Source: Dryas octopetala
Taxonomy: Eukaryota > Streptophyta > Magnoliopsida > Rosales > Rosaceae
Direction of reading: 5' to 3'
Assembly (NCBI GenBank): GCA_963921425.1
Contig: OY992836.1
Span: forward strand, 20,625,889 to 20,689,888
Length of the DNA: 64,000 nt
This document shows, piece after piece, positions 27,032 to 37,920 of this stretch; position 1 is the stretch's first letter; every line of letters begins with the position of its first letter. The notes beneath the pieces were generated by a model. The model had not been told where the DNA came from. It was given only the letters and a program-made list of their open reading frames with translations, and did not search any database. The translations under genes and the position numbers were made by a program.

Positions 27032-28539
27032 ATGGCTGAATCTGAATCTTCCACTCCTACCAAGATGGAGTTAATAGTACCCAAAACTGTCCAAGAGCTT
27101 CTCACCAAAGGGAAAGAAGTGCCAGAGAGATATATTAATAAAGATGGTGGAGCCCCAAATCAAAATGCTTCTTCTGTTGAGCTGATGGATGTTCCAGTTA
27201 TTGATCTTGGTCTCCTCACACCTTCATCAATGACTACTGGAGATGAAGTTGAGAAACTTGGATCAGCTCTTACAACATGGGGTTGCTTTCAGGTCTGAAT
27301 TCAAACAACTTGTACAAAATAAAATGCATATATATCTGAGTGAGGCTCCTTTTGGTGTTGCAGGTAATAAACCATGGCATGACACCTGAATTCCTAGACA
27401 AACTCCGTGAGATTACGAAACAATTTTTTGCACTTCCAATGGAAGAGAAGCAGAAGTATCGGAGACAAGTCGACAGTAATCAAGGATATGGGAGTGACAT
27501 GATTGTTTCAGAGAAACATTCACTTGGTGTGACCGAATTTACCTTACCATATATCCAGAAGACCATCGTAAGCTTGAATTTTGGCCAATCTTTTAGACAC
27601 CTTATCTTTGCTATGTGAAGAGAATCTATATGATTTCTCAGAAATGTTAAGCTTTAATTTACCTTTCAGTAATGTACACATAAATACATAATGTCCGTCC
27701 TGGACCGCTCCACTCATTACCAATTAAATGCTCTAAATTCTACCTGCTATATATATCTTTCTACTAAAACAACAAACAAATCATAACCAATCCAAATTTA
27801 AAATCATTTTTCATTAATTGAAGAATTCTTTCAATTCCATTCATGTTGCAGGGGAACTTTAGACCAATACACCATGAAGTTGCAAGTGATAACAGAGAAC
27901 TGTTCTTAAGGCCATGGCAAGGTCATTGAATTTGGAGGAAAATTGCTTTCTGAACAAGTGGGGCGAAGAAGCAAAGCTAAATGCAACTTTTAACTTTTAT
28001 CCTCCATGTCCAAGGCCTGATCTCATCCACGGTGTCAAACCACATGGAGATGGATCAATAATCACCATTATCTTGCAAGACAAACAAGTGGAAGGCCTTC
28101 AATTTCTTAAAGATGATCAGTGGTTTAAAGCCCCCATTGTTCCTCATCAGGCGCTTCTCATTAATGTTGGTGATATAGCAAAGGTAATCAGCACTATAAT
28201 TTTGTTTCGGCTCCTATTTCATTTTAATGGCATATTGTGCATGTTACAAGATTTTAACATGAATCAACACACAACCTGTACTTGTTTGTGATGCACGCAC
28301 AGATATTGACTAATGGAATATTCAAGAGCGCAGTACACAAGGTAGTGACTAATGCAGAAAAGGAGAGGATTTCTTTGGCTGCATTCTGCATCCCAGAATC
28401 AGAGAAAGAGATTGAACCCTTTGAAAGCCTGGTCAGTGAGTCAAGGCCAAGATTGTACAGAGAGGTCAAAAATTATGGTGCCATCTTTGTTGACTACTAC
28501 CAGCAGGGGAGACAACCAATTGAAGCAGCAAAAATATAA
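27032..28539 (+). pseudogene. SRG1-like 2-oxoglutarate/Fe(II) dioxygenase, copy 2 (disabled)
   Basis: Exon equivalents: 27032-27292, 27364-about 27596, 27852-28183 and 28303-28539. Exon 1 is intact with a proper donor and joins in frame to VINHGMTPEF. Exon 2 has a 4-base deletion near 27526 compared with copy 1 (ACTTGGTGTGACC against ACTTAGTTGGTGTGACC), losing the WCDR frame. It also lost the end of the exon and the GT donor (ATCTTTTAGACAC here, ATCTTTCAGGTAAC in copy 1). Exon 3 has one extra base before TGTTCTTAAGGCC, giving an immediate TAA. The PHGD and ERIS motifs remain. The upstream in-frame TTG at 27014 is not the start; ATG is at 27032. The lesions differ from those of copy 1, so the copies decayed independently. 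Confidence 0.83.
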
Positions 28540-28698
28540 ACATGATATTTAGCTCCAACTTGATTGCTATATATATAATAAGAGTGTAACTCTCATGATG
28601 ATATATATAATAAGAGTGCAACTTTCATGTAATACACAACACACACACATATATATATATATATATATCTAAACAAACCAGTAAACAGAAAATTTTAA

Positions 28699-29450
28699 GT
28701 CTTAGCTGATTGTTCTACCAACCTGTGTTCTAAAAGATATGATTTTTTATTTGATCTAAAGGGAAAAAACAGAACAAGGTTATTGGGTACTTTTATGTGT
28801 GAGGGGAGAAGAATGTATGGGGCAAGTTATGGAGCTTTGAGTTTTCCTATATGTATGCCACTCTGCAACACTGCAATTTTTGCTTGGTTTGCTGCCTGGA
28901 ATTGAAACCAAAACTGCAAGTGATAAGATTCTGCAAGAAAAGTGAAGAATTGAAAGATAGGATGAAAGTGATGAAATTAAATCTTTCTTAAAAGATGAAA
29001 TGAGCAGAGGAAAAATTCAATTGAGTTTCTGAAAAGTCCAAATTCCATTCAAATGGGAAGGGGGACAAGGTTTGCTGTCATCCTCCTAACTGTTCACTTC
29101 ATCAATCAAACCCATTTTCCATTTTCCCCTCATGAATAATATGTCTTCCATTTTTCTTAAAAATTTCCATGATAGGTAATAGTTTTTGTGATCAATAATG
29201 GTAAAATACACTGTGATTATGGTTCATCATAAACAACAGAAAAGAAAAGGAAAACCTATGCTTATATGGTCCCACAAGATCAGCACCATGGAATTGGGGT
29301 AAGTAACAAGAAGTCCAGAACCACAGTGATTGGGTGATCTTTGTTGTCTGATCTAAAGCTAAAAGGTGAGAATCCGATGGCTTTAAATGGTTGGTGGGAT
29401 TGATGAAATCAAAGATTAATCATAATTAAATGGGATATTGAACTAATTGA
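28699..29450 (+). repeat. Orphan third unit: upstream region without a gene
   Basis: This block matches 23097-23830 and 25816-26560, the upstream regions of copies 1 and 2, including the ATGGTTCATGATAAAC-like and GATCTAAAGCTAAAAGGTGAGAAT segments. After about 29450 it diverges, and no dioxygenase exon follows. Confidence 0.75.
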
Positions 29451-31046
29451 GAACTGTTGTTAACTTTTAACCAAAATTAATCTCTTAGCTAGGTTCCTCG
29501 TTTGTACCCAAAAGAAAAAAGAAAAAGAAAAATAATTTCTTAAATAAATACGTATTGCTAGGTTCCTAAAAGTGGTATTTAAGTTGCACTTGTAAAGCCA
29601 AGAAGGGCTTCGACCCAATACAGGTCCCCTACAATCTACATGGGTTCACATGCATGACAAGCATATCATAAAGATATATTGAAGCAGAAGATATAAAGGG
29701 GTATCCACGTACCCAAGAGTGAGGTGGATCTGAATTTGAGGCACGGGTTTTTGGTGCACCCATCAACTTTCACTGATTCATGGCATGGCCCATATAATGC
29801 CATATGGCTGTCTACTAATTTACCAAAAGCTCCCTCACTTTTCAGAGTAACTACCATTCCAGAGGAGAATCCTTTTTAAGGTGGCAATTTGACTGGTTGA
29901 TGTAATAAGAAGACCGAGGAAAAGAAAAAGAGATTGACTGGTTGATAACAGTGAAAGCAACGCCAGTTTGGTCTTCACTACGACATGTCGTTTTGTGGTA
30001 AGTATGTGTTTGTGTTCGAAACCTTTATCACTAGCTTGCGACATTGTTTCTTGAAAAACGGTTTAGTACAAGCTTTTAACGTACAGGAAAGAAGAAAATG
30101 TTTTTGACCGTCAGCTTTGGAAGGGCGCATGTATTGGGGATAAAACACAAAAAATACAAATAAAATTAGGATAAAGCCAATTTTCAACTAATCAATCGAT
30201 CGTATTCGATCGGTACTATCTAATATTGTATGTTGTTCTTTAATTTACTGATCATTTTGTGAAATCTACTTATGTATGACATATCTCTATTAAAAAGAAA
30301 ATACGTATATTATAGGACTTAAAGAATTATATAGTGGGAGACAGATGCAATGACATATATATTCGCACAAACAACTAGTTGGATTGTAAGACATTAATAT
30401 GATATAATACATCCATGCAATACTTTTTAGGAAAACTTACAAAACTAATACGAGAAGTTGACAAGGTGGTAAAGACCATAAAATCTCTGGGAGATAACAT
30501 AAAAGAATGATGAATTACAAGTTACAATGCCCAGCTCTGAGCTCTCTCTCTTTGGGTATTTTTATATATATGATGAAACAACATGCGTCACCATTTGTTT
30601 TGGAGGTCACTTTTGAAAACAAAGCATAGTGGTTGTGTCAGCTGAGATCGGCATGCCTACAACCAACCATCGAAACGAAAGCTCTTTATTTGCTGCAGTC
30701 TTTTGCTTGGTTCAGCCCAGCTAGCTAGCTGTAGTTAGTAATCCTATGCATATACTTTTTGAGCCAGCTGATCAAAAATTTCCATGGACTGCACACTGTG
30801 CACCTAAAAGTGTTTCAATTCTTTATCTATGGAACTCAAATTAAATATTTATGATCAGTACGTACCAAATTAATTAAATGACTGTCCTTTTTTTAATTAA
30901 CAAAAGTTGGAATTCAATTTACATTACATAATACAAAATACCCGTATTACCCCCACTGTCTGTGTATAAAAGCAATAGATCGAACGTCACAAATTAAAAC
31001 AGATGCTGCTCCCTGTTTCATCACAAATTAATATTATCACAAAACA
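29451..31046. other. Intergenic and PINOID-like promoter
   Basis: No gene is supported. The last 100 bp carry a TATA motif and a leader for the PINOID-like kinase. Confidence 0.5.
30965..30972 (+). promoter_or_regulatory. TATA box of the PINOID-like gene
   Basis: TATAAAAG lies 82 bp before the ATG at 31047, a normal spacing for a short leader. Confidence 0.55.
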
Positions 31047-32716
31047 ATGGCAACCATAACAAGCAGAGATGATGAATCCGACTACGAAAGCAGCTGCTCA
31101 TCCATCACCGTCCCGGACTCGAGCCGGAGCTGGATGAGCAACCTGAGCTTCAGCAGCCGCCGGCGCAGCAGCTCGGTCTCCGTTTGCTCCTCTGCCGCCA
31201 CGACCGACCAGGCCTCTCTGTTCAGCCCCTCCCACAAACCCCACAAGGCCAACCAGGCTGCATGGGAGGCCATGCGGCGCCTCCGCAGCTCCAAAGGCCG
31301 AGTCTCACTCGACCACTTCCGCCTCCTCCGCCGCCTCGGCAGCGGAGACCTGGGAAACGTCTACCTCTGCCAGATAAGGAGCCCCGCCGCCACTGCTTCG
31401 CCGCCGTGCTTTTACGCCATGAAAGTGGTCGACCGAGAAGCGCTGGCCATAAGGAAGAAACTGCACAGAGCTGACATGGAGAAGGAGATTCTGGACATGC
31501 TTGATCACCCTTTTTTGCCCACTCTCTATGCTGACTTCGATGCTTCTCACTATTCTTGCTTGGTTATGGAGTTTTGTCCCGGCGGTGACTTGTACGCTGC
31601 CCGCCAACGCCACCCCGGAAAATGCTTCACCATCTCAACCGCTAGGTACGCTAGCGAGCTTATGTTTTTTGTCTTAATATTAACTCGATCGGTCTAGTTA
31701 ATCTTGATTAATTTTGGACTAATTAAAATGTGCGGGATTAATGCAGGTTTTATGCTGCGGAGACCCTGTTGGCCCTAGAGTATCTTCACATGATGGGCAT
31801 TGTTTACAGAGACTTGAAGCCAGAAAATGTGCTGGTTAGAGAGGACGGCCACATCATGCTTTCAGATTTTGATCTGTGTCTCAAATGCGACGTCGTTCCG
31901 AAGTTGCTAAGGCGTAAAATGGACTTAGAAGCAGCCAAAGAAAAGAATGTTAATGTGAAGAGCAGCAGCTCCATTCCATCATGTGCTGCCCCTATGCAGC
32001 CTGTGCTCTCTTGTTTCTCTGCCTCTTACAAGAAAAAGAGGGGTACAGTCACAACCATTACAGAACAAGTTGGTGCTGCTGATCATCATGACCATGATGA
32101 TGGTGATGGTGATGATGATCATGGTCCTCATCAAGAACTTGACCCCGAACTGGTGGCAGAACCGGTCCACGCCCGGTCCAAGTCTTTTGTTGGGACCCAT
32201 GAGTACTTGGCGCCAGAGGTGATCTCAGGGCAAGGTCATGGGAGTGCAGTGGATTGGTGGACTTTTGGGGTGTTCTTGTATGAAATGTTATATGGAAGAA
32301 CACCTTTCAAAGGTGAAAACAATGAGAAAACCCTCATCAACATTCTTAAGAAGCCATTAAGCTTTCCAAGATTAGTTCTTGGTGGGGTTAATAGTAGCAG
32401 CAGCAGCAGAGAGTTTGAAGCAGAGGTGGTCAAAGTTCAAGACTTGATAAGCAAGCTTTTGGTGAAGAATCCCAAGAAGAGAATTGGAAGCCTAAAGGGG
32501 TCTGTTGAGATCAAGAAGCATGAGTTCTTTAAGGGTGTGAATTGGGCTTTGATTAGGTCAGTTAGGCCTCCTCATGTCCCTGCAGCTACTACTACTGCTA
32601 GTGATCATTTGCATAAGATTAGGATGAGTAGTAGAGCTTACTTGCCTAATAAGTTGAGCAAGAAAGAGAAGGATGAACCATTTCAGATCCCTCATGATCA
32701 TATTGACTATTTCTAA
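31047..32716 (+). CDS. PID: PINOID-like AGC VIII Ser/Thr kinase
   Basis: Two exons, 31047-31645 and 31747-32716, 522 aa. The Ser-rich N-terminus (1-85) leads into an AGC kinase domain: [14 protein letters not shown] (glycine loop), Lys126 in [16 protein letters not shown] (Asp222) and DFD (240-242), the plant AGC VIII replacement of DFG. A long insertion (about 251-335) precedes [11 protein letters not shown], as in this family. It is basic at its start and ends in a His/Asp-rich run (about 312-328). The C-terminus IDYF is an F-x-x-F-like hydrophobic motif near that of PINOID (FDYF), the docking site for PDK1. PINOID kinases phosphorylate PIN auxin efflux carriers at the plasma membrane. The block [14 protein letters not shown] and the single intron support PID or its paralogue PID2 over WAG kinases; which paralogue is not settled. 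Confidence 0.85.
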
Positions 32717-35700
32717 TTGATTGCTTAGAAGTTAGAATGTATGTAAATAGGTAAAACAGAAATTAAGCAAATGAAATATTTATCATGCTTGACATCTAAG
32801 AATGAAATTAAGATTTTCCTCGATCTGTTTTTCCTACTAATTAATTAATGAGAATGATTAATTTAGATGTATAATGTGTACCACCAAGTCACTGTTATTC
32901 TGTGGTTTTTTTTCTCTCTCTCTCCCTCTCCATGTATAAAATATAATTAATGTTTATGTGTAGGTGTGAAAGTAGATGATCACATAATTGTCCCAATGGG
33001 ATTTTCATGAGAAGTCTATGAAGTCATGTGAGGACAATAATGACTCTTGTCAATGATGGAAAAAATTATAATAAAAAGCAAAATTGATTTCCTTTTTTTT
33101 TTCTTTTCTAAGCTTTTACAGAAGTAATGCACCACTTTTTGCAAATGGGGCACTTTCATTTTCATATCCAAGCATTCACATGCTCTTTTTCACCAAGAAA
33201 GAAACTACAAAACAATCATGCTTCCTCGCTTCTTTTTGTTCTTCTGATCGTTTTGGTCATGTAAAGGGAAAAAGTTCTTTTTCCTTTCCCTTTATTCATC
33301 CTAGCTACTAGCTAAGAAACAAGTGAGCACTGTGTGGTTGTATTTATAAAACATTTGAAAACAGTACAATTAATGAATGTGATTGAGGCCAGGGTCACAT
33401 TCATAATTTTAATCGATCATAATTATATATCTAGGCAATTACATTGGTGCAGTCTAAGAATTTATGTATGTCAGTCAGTACTATGCATGTGCATATATTA
33501 TATATATATATGGTATTAATTATAATATTGTATTCTACATACTTTTTGAGATGAAGGGGTGGCTCAAAGTCAACGGTACATGCATGGAAGTCAATAGAGG
33601 TTTAATTGGCTTTCTACAGCTTCTCATTTTGTCTGTACCATTAATGGAAATTTGATCAGACTGAGAGATATGGTGCAGGTGCTTAATTGATCAGAAGCAG
33701 AAGCAGCAGAGCTAGCACGCACAAGCTTCTTCATCCCCACTCACAAGAAATTAAGGGACAGGGCTAGAGCTATGTATCTCTCAATTCTTTCAGAACATCA
33801 ATTCTAAAAGCTTTGTGTGTGCATGTTTGCATATGGGCCTAGCTAGCTATAGGTTTCACCAAACAAGTGAAAGAAATAGGAAGTAGCACTCATCATGTAT
33901 TAGATATGTGACCAAAATTTTAGTAAGAAAGCTAGGTAGCTACCCTCAATTTAAGAAAGTCATCATATCAATTACCGAGCATCACAAACCAACAAGGATA
34001 AACACACACACACATATATATATATATGTGTGTATTTTAAAAATCATGCAAATCTTTGGTAACCCATTACATAATTGAATGTTAATATTGATCGATCAAT
34101 TGACAAAAAAGCCTGTGAATTTGCAGATAATCAATTCACACGTAGTATTTCAATTATAAGAAATAATATTATTTCAATTGGCAATCAATTTTCTTTTTAT
34201 TTTTTGGCCAGTGTGAAGGTTCGTAAATGGAAGGTAGAATATTGTTAAATTCCCATAATTATATTCCCAAATCCCAACATTAATTAAAAGTAATTAGTTA
34301 ATTGGATCACCCCTCTTACCCTCTATGACCCGTAGCATTTTACTACGCACATTCCTTTTTTCATAGCCAAAAAGATATCATTATTGTGATTAGACAAGCC
34401 GCCTCTTCTCGTGGCTTTCCCACCTCCAAACAATCATATAATTCACAAATCATCATTCAAAGAATTCCATCTACAAACATATTAATTGTTGTTTAATTAT
34501 CATATATGCATGCTTTTCAATGACAATTTGCAAAATATGATGTAGCTTAATATAATCTTCTTTTTTATCAAATGTTGTTGGTTTATATATACACATATAG
34601 CACACATTATTTATTTGTTTTACCATCAAGATTCATTGAAGGTATTATTAGGATGTGGACCAAAATATTGATCATCGTGAACCAATCACAAAAACAGCAA
34701 AATTTCATTCATTTTAGACAATTACGCCCATATTAATCATTTTTAATTAGTATTTCTTTATTAAGAGATGATTCGGAAATTTTTTAATGTTGATCATGAT
34801 TAGATGTCATCACGAGATTCCTTAAAATTTTTGAAACCATAATGACAAAAGAGGATCAATTCTAGTACTAAGTTGATATTGATCGAATTGATACATAATA
34901 CTTTCTCTCCCATGGGATAATAATATATTACTCTTGTTTAGTATTTGCTAACCAAATTATTGATGATCACATCTTTTATAGATGTGAAACACATTCTCAT
35001 AGCTGAAGCCCACCCTTATTTTTTTTCTAGAGTTAATTGGCTTGTTGGACCAACCTATCCCCAATTTATTTTATGGGTCCGTACAAGTTGGGTCATACAT
35101 CCAAGGACACGTATACTAGATTAGTAGATCTTGCATGTGCCTTAAATTTAATTAGTAAACTAGTAGCCCAATAACAAAGCCAATGTGATCATTTTTAGTT
35201 TTAAGGGATCTCACTGAACAGCTATTATTACTTTCCAATTTCCAAGTTCAGAGGCTGTTCTTTTGGGGGAAGAATTTAAAAAAAAAAAAAAGACTTTAAA
35301 CAAATATTTGATGGCATGGTTGAGTAACTTGAGTTTAGTTGTGTAAATGAGGGAAATACTTCATCCATTGGTCACTGGGTTAACGCTTGGAATCAGCAAG
35401 GGTCTTTTGTTGCCATTGGCCATGGACTTTTATGAGGTTAATTTTGTTTTTTGTTTGGACTGAATGAGGTTGAGTTGGTAGACAAGCAATATTCTGAGCC
35501 AAAAGAAAGATAGAGGAAGAATAAAATCATAGCGGTAGATATTTGCACTGCCTGGCCCTTAATAGTTCATAGCGGTGCAAGACAAGCTATACAATATGAA
35601 ACAACTACTCCACAGTAGTCACCAGTGGCTACCCACTCAAGCGAAAACCATGATCCAGAAATGAGAAAACCAATGCAAACATATTTGAGTGCTACAGTCT

Positions 35701-36288
35701 GCAACAGCAGATCACTGGAAGATCATCTTAGCCCTTCATTTGGGACACGTGCTCCAATCTCATGAACAGCTGGGTACGTGGATTGTGGAACCAAAGCACT
35801 TGAAGGGGTGCTACCCATGGTTTTAGGACAGCTTTGTCCTAAACCAGTTGCAGTTTCCACTTCAAGTCAAGTAGGAGAAAGTTACTTTCACAAAAGGTGG
35901 AGTGTTGCCTAATATAATAACATGGAAACCTGAAAAATAAGTCATATTCTTAGATTCGTGTGTTGGTTCAGTAGCTCAAATGGATAATATGAGCAGATCT
36001 CTATGCCCGTTGTTTCCTGCATTATTACAGATCATGCCCCTTCACCTGATCGGTGACTACAGGAATTTACACTGGTACCCTGCAACAATGCAACATCATT
36101 TGGAATATCCAAAACTCCCTGACAAAACCAGGGGCATTTGCGGAATAAAAGCTATAAAGAACCAAACCGACCATAGCAGGTGAAATTGAAAACAAGTGAC
36201 TCAGACACCTGAATTCAGTGAAAACCATCTAACTCTCTCACAACACCTCGCATGAACCTCTTAGTCTCAACCAGCTACACCCAAATGC
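32717..36288. other. Long AT-rich intergenic region
   Basis: Starts with the probable 3' UTR of the PINOID-like gene. I see scattered AT microsatellites (for example about 34010-34027) and no gene with coding features. A short minus-strand open stretch at 35723-35880 is noted among the rejected items. Confidence 0.5.
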
Positions 36289-36298
36289 TTATAAATAT
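36289..36298 (+). promoter_or_regulatory. TATA box of ENOD93
   Basis: TTATAAATAT lies about 100 bp before the ATG at 36397, in a C-rich context typical of a plant core promoter. Confidence 0.55.
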
Positions 36299-36396
36299 CC
36301 ACCCAAAATCTAACTCCTCCCATTCATCCAGAGTTTCAAAAACCTTCTCAATCTTAATCTCTCATTACCATTCATTCAATTACTACTACTCTTACA

Positions 36397-37409
36397 ATGG
36401 CAAAAAATGTGGCTCAGTCTCCCCTTGAGAAGAACCACCTGACTTCGCTTGACCAGGTGGCCATGGCTAAGCACTATTCTCATGGTATGTTCATGTTTGC
36501 CTCCTTTTTGGCTCCATTACAGGGATATATAATATTTCTTTGACCAACTTGATTTGTATATTCATTCATTTGGTTTTAATTGATAGATAAAAAAGGATGG
36601 TTTTGGAAGTCATGTGGTAACTCATGATGTTAAGCATCATGGAAATTGGGATTCCTATGAAGTATCTCTTACCTTGAGCCTCTAAAAAGTATAATTGCTG
36701 ACTGATATGCTAATTATGTGATTAAGATTTTGTATTTGATGGTCCCCTTGCTGCCAAATACTATGGCACATAAAGGGCTTATTCTTTAGAGGGGGACCAT
36801 ACTCATAACCATATCCCAAGATTTTTATAAGAAGACCTTTAAGAATTTATAAATTTACCTTTACAATTCTCTTACAGAAGTGTAATTTTCTTAATTTTTG
36901 GATGGATAAACAGAGGGTGTGAAAGCAGGAGCTAAAGCAGCTGTTATTGCTACCATTGCCACTGCCATTCCAACTGTAAGTTTTCAATATGTCATAATTC
37001 TTGCATTTATTTCAGTGGCTCCATTTCACACTTTTGAATGAAAACCACCTTAGCATTCTATGCATTTCAAGGCCCTAAGGATAGTTAAGACACTTTAAAC
37101 TAACAGTATCCTTTATATATGCAGCTGGCTAGTGTGAGGATGCTACCTTGGGCAAGAGCCAATCTAAATCCCACTGCTCAGGCCCTCATAATCTCCACAG
37201 GTATTCAATCCTTGCTATCATCCTCTATCATAATCCTCTTAATCATTCTTAGTTTCTTCATTAGGTATCATTATGTACTTTATATACTGAAGAAAGGTTT
37301 TAATTTGATGGCAGCGGCTGGAATGGCATATTTCATCGTGGCTGATAAGACTGTTTTGGCAACAGCAAGAAAAAACTCATTCAACCATGTCTCTAACAAT
37401 GAAGCATGA
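36397..37409 (+). CDS. ENOD93: Early nodulin 93 (ENOD93) family protein
   Basis: Four exons: 36397-36484, 36914-36975, 37125-37200 and 37315-37409, 106 aa, all GT-AG and in frame. The N-terminus is MAKNVAQSPLEKNHL. Then come two hydrophobic segments, KAAVIATIATAIPTLASVRM and the Ala-rich stretch near AAGMAYFIVADKTVLATA, and a polar tail. The segment VRMLPWARANLNPTAQALI is a hallmark of ENOD93-like proteins. Members are small, probably mitochondrial or membrane-associated, and expressed well beyond nodules; the biochemical role is poorly known. The first intron (36485-36913) is the longest. Confidence 0.85.
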
Positions 37410-37642
37410 AATTAATCACTAATTTAGGTTTAAATTTGTGTTGTTGGTCTGTGAATCCATCACCTTGATTATAAATAAATACAGATAGGTTTTCATTCTA
37501 ACAGCACCAGAGCATCTATGTACTTAGTTATCAGCCCTTATGAATGCAAATTTTCTTCTATCTCAACAGTCTTGATTAATTTCCATATAAGTTCAATAAA
37601 TAAGAAACTCATCTGCATAAATGAAATGGCCTTTCAACGAGC

Positions 37643-37673
<31 letters not shown>

Positions 37674-37920
37674 GAGAAACCACGTACCTTCAATAATTTC
37701 CATATATGCACACTACCAAGTGATCAAATTTACCAATTGTCATTACATGAACAAGAACCATCTCTAAAATGGTGGAAACGATTCCGATATATATATATAT
37801 GTACAGAGAAACCACGTACCTTCAATAATTTCCACATATGCACACTACCAAGTGATCAAATTTACCAATTGTCATTACATGAACAAGAACCATCTCTAAA
37901 ATGGTGGAAACGATTCCGAT
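37643..37920. repeat. Recent 120-bp tandem duplication covering the 3' end of the PPR gene
   Basis: The segments 37669-37788 and 37801-37920 are identical apart from about one base (CATATATG against CACATATG), each 120 bp and spaced by an AT dinucleotide run. The right copy contains the last codons and stop of the minus-strand PPR gene (stop at 37862-37864). The left copy repeats the same codons and stop inside the presumed 3' UTR. A longer AT run (about 37643-37668) precedes the left copy and may have mediated slippage or unequal exchange. Confidence 0.9.

Larger units (their letters stand above)
23097..29450 (+). repeat. Three-unit tandem array carrying SRG1-like gene copies
   Basis: The phrase GTCTTAGCTGA starts three long similar blocks at 23097, 25816 and 28699. 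Each continues with the same roughly 700-bp upstream region, including GAGGGGAGAAGAATGTATGG and CATCTTCCATTTTCCCCTCA. Units 1 (about 2.72 kb) and 2 (about 2.88 kb) each contain a dioxygenase gene. Unit 3 loses similarity near 29450 and has no gene. This is a local tandem duplication with the third unit truncated. Confidence 0.85.

Noticed and set aside
29666..29857. 63-codon minus-strand frame
   Set aside because: No family features, no conserved motif and no exon structure.
35723..35880. Open stretch on the minus strand with protein-like composition, ending in TGA
   Set aside because: An in-frame TGA lies just upstream, no convincing acceptor or partner exon was found, and the peptide is not recognised.
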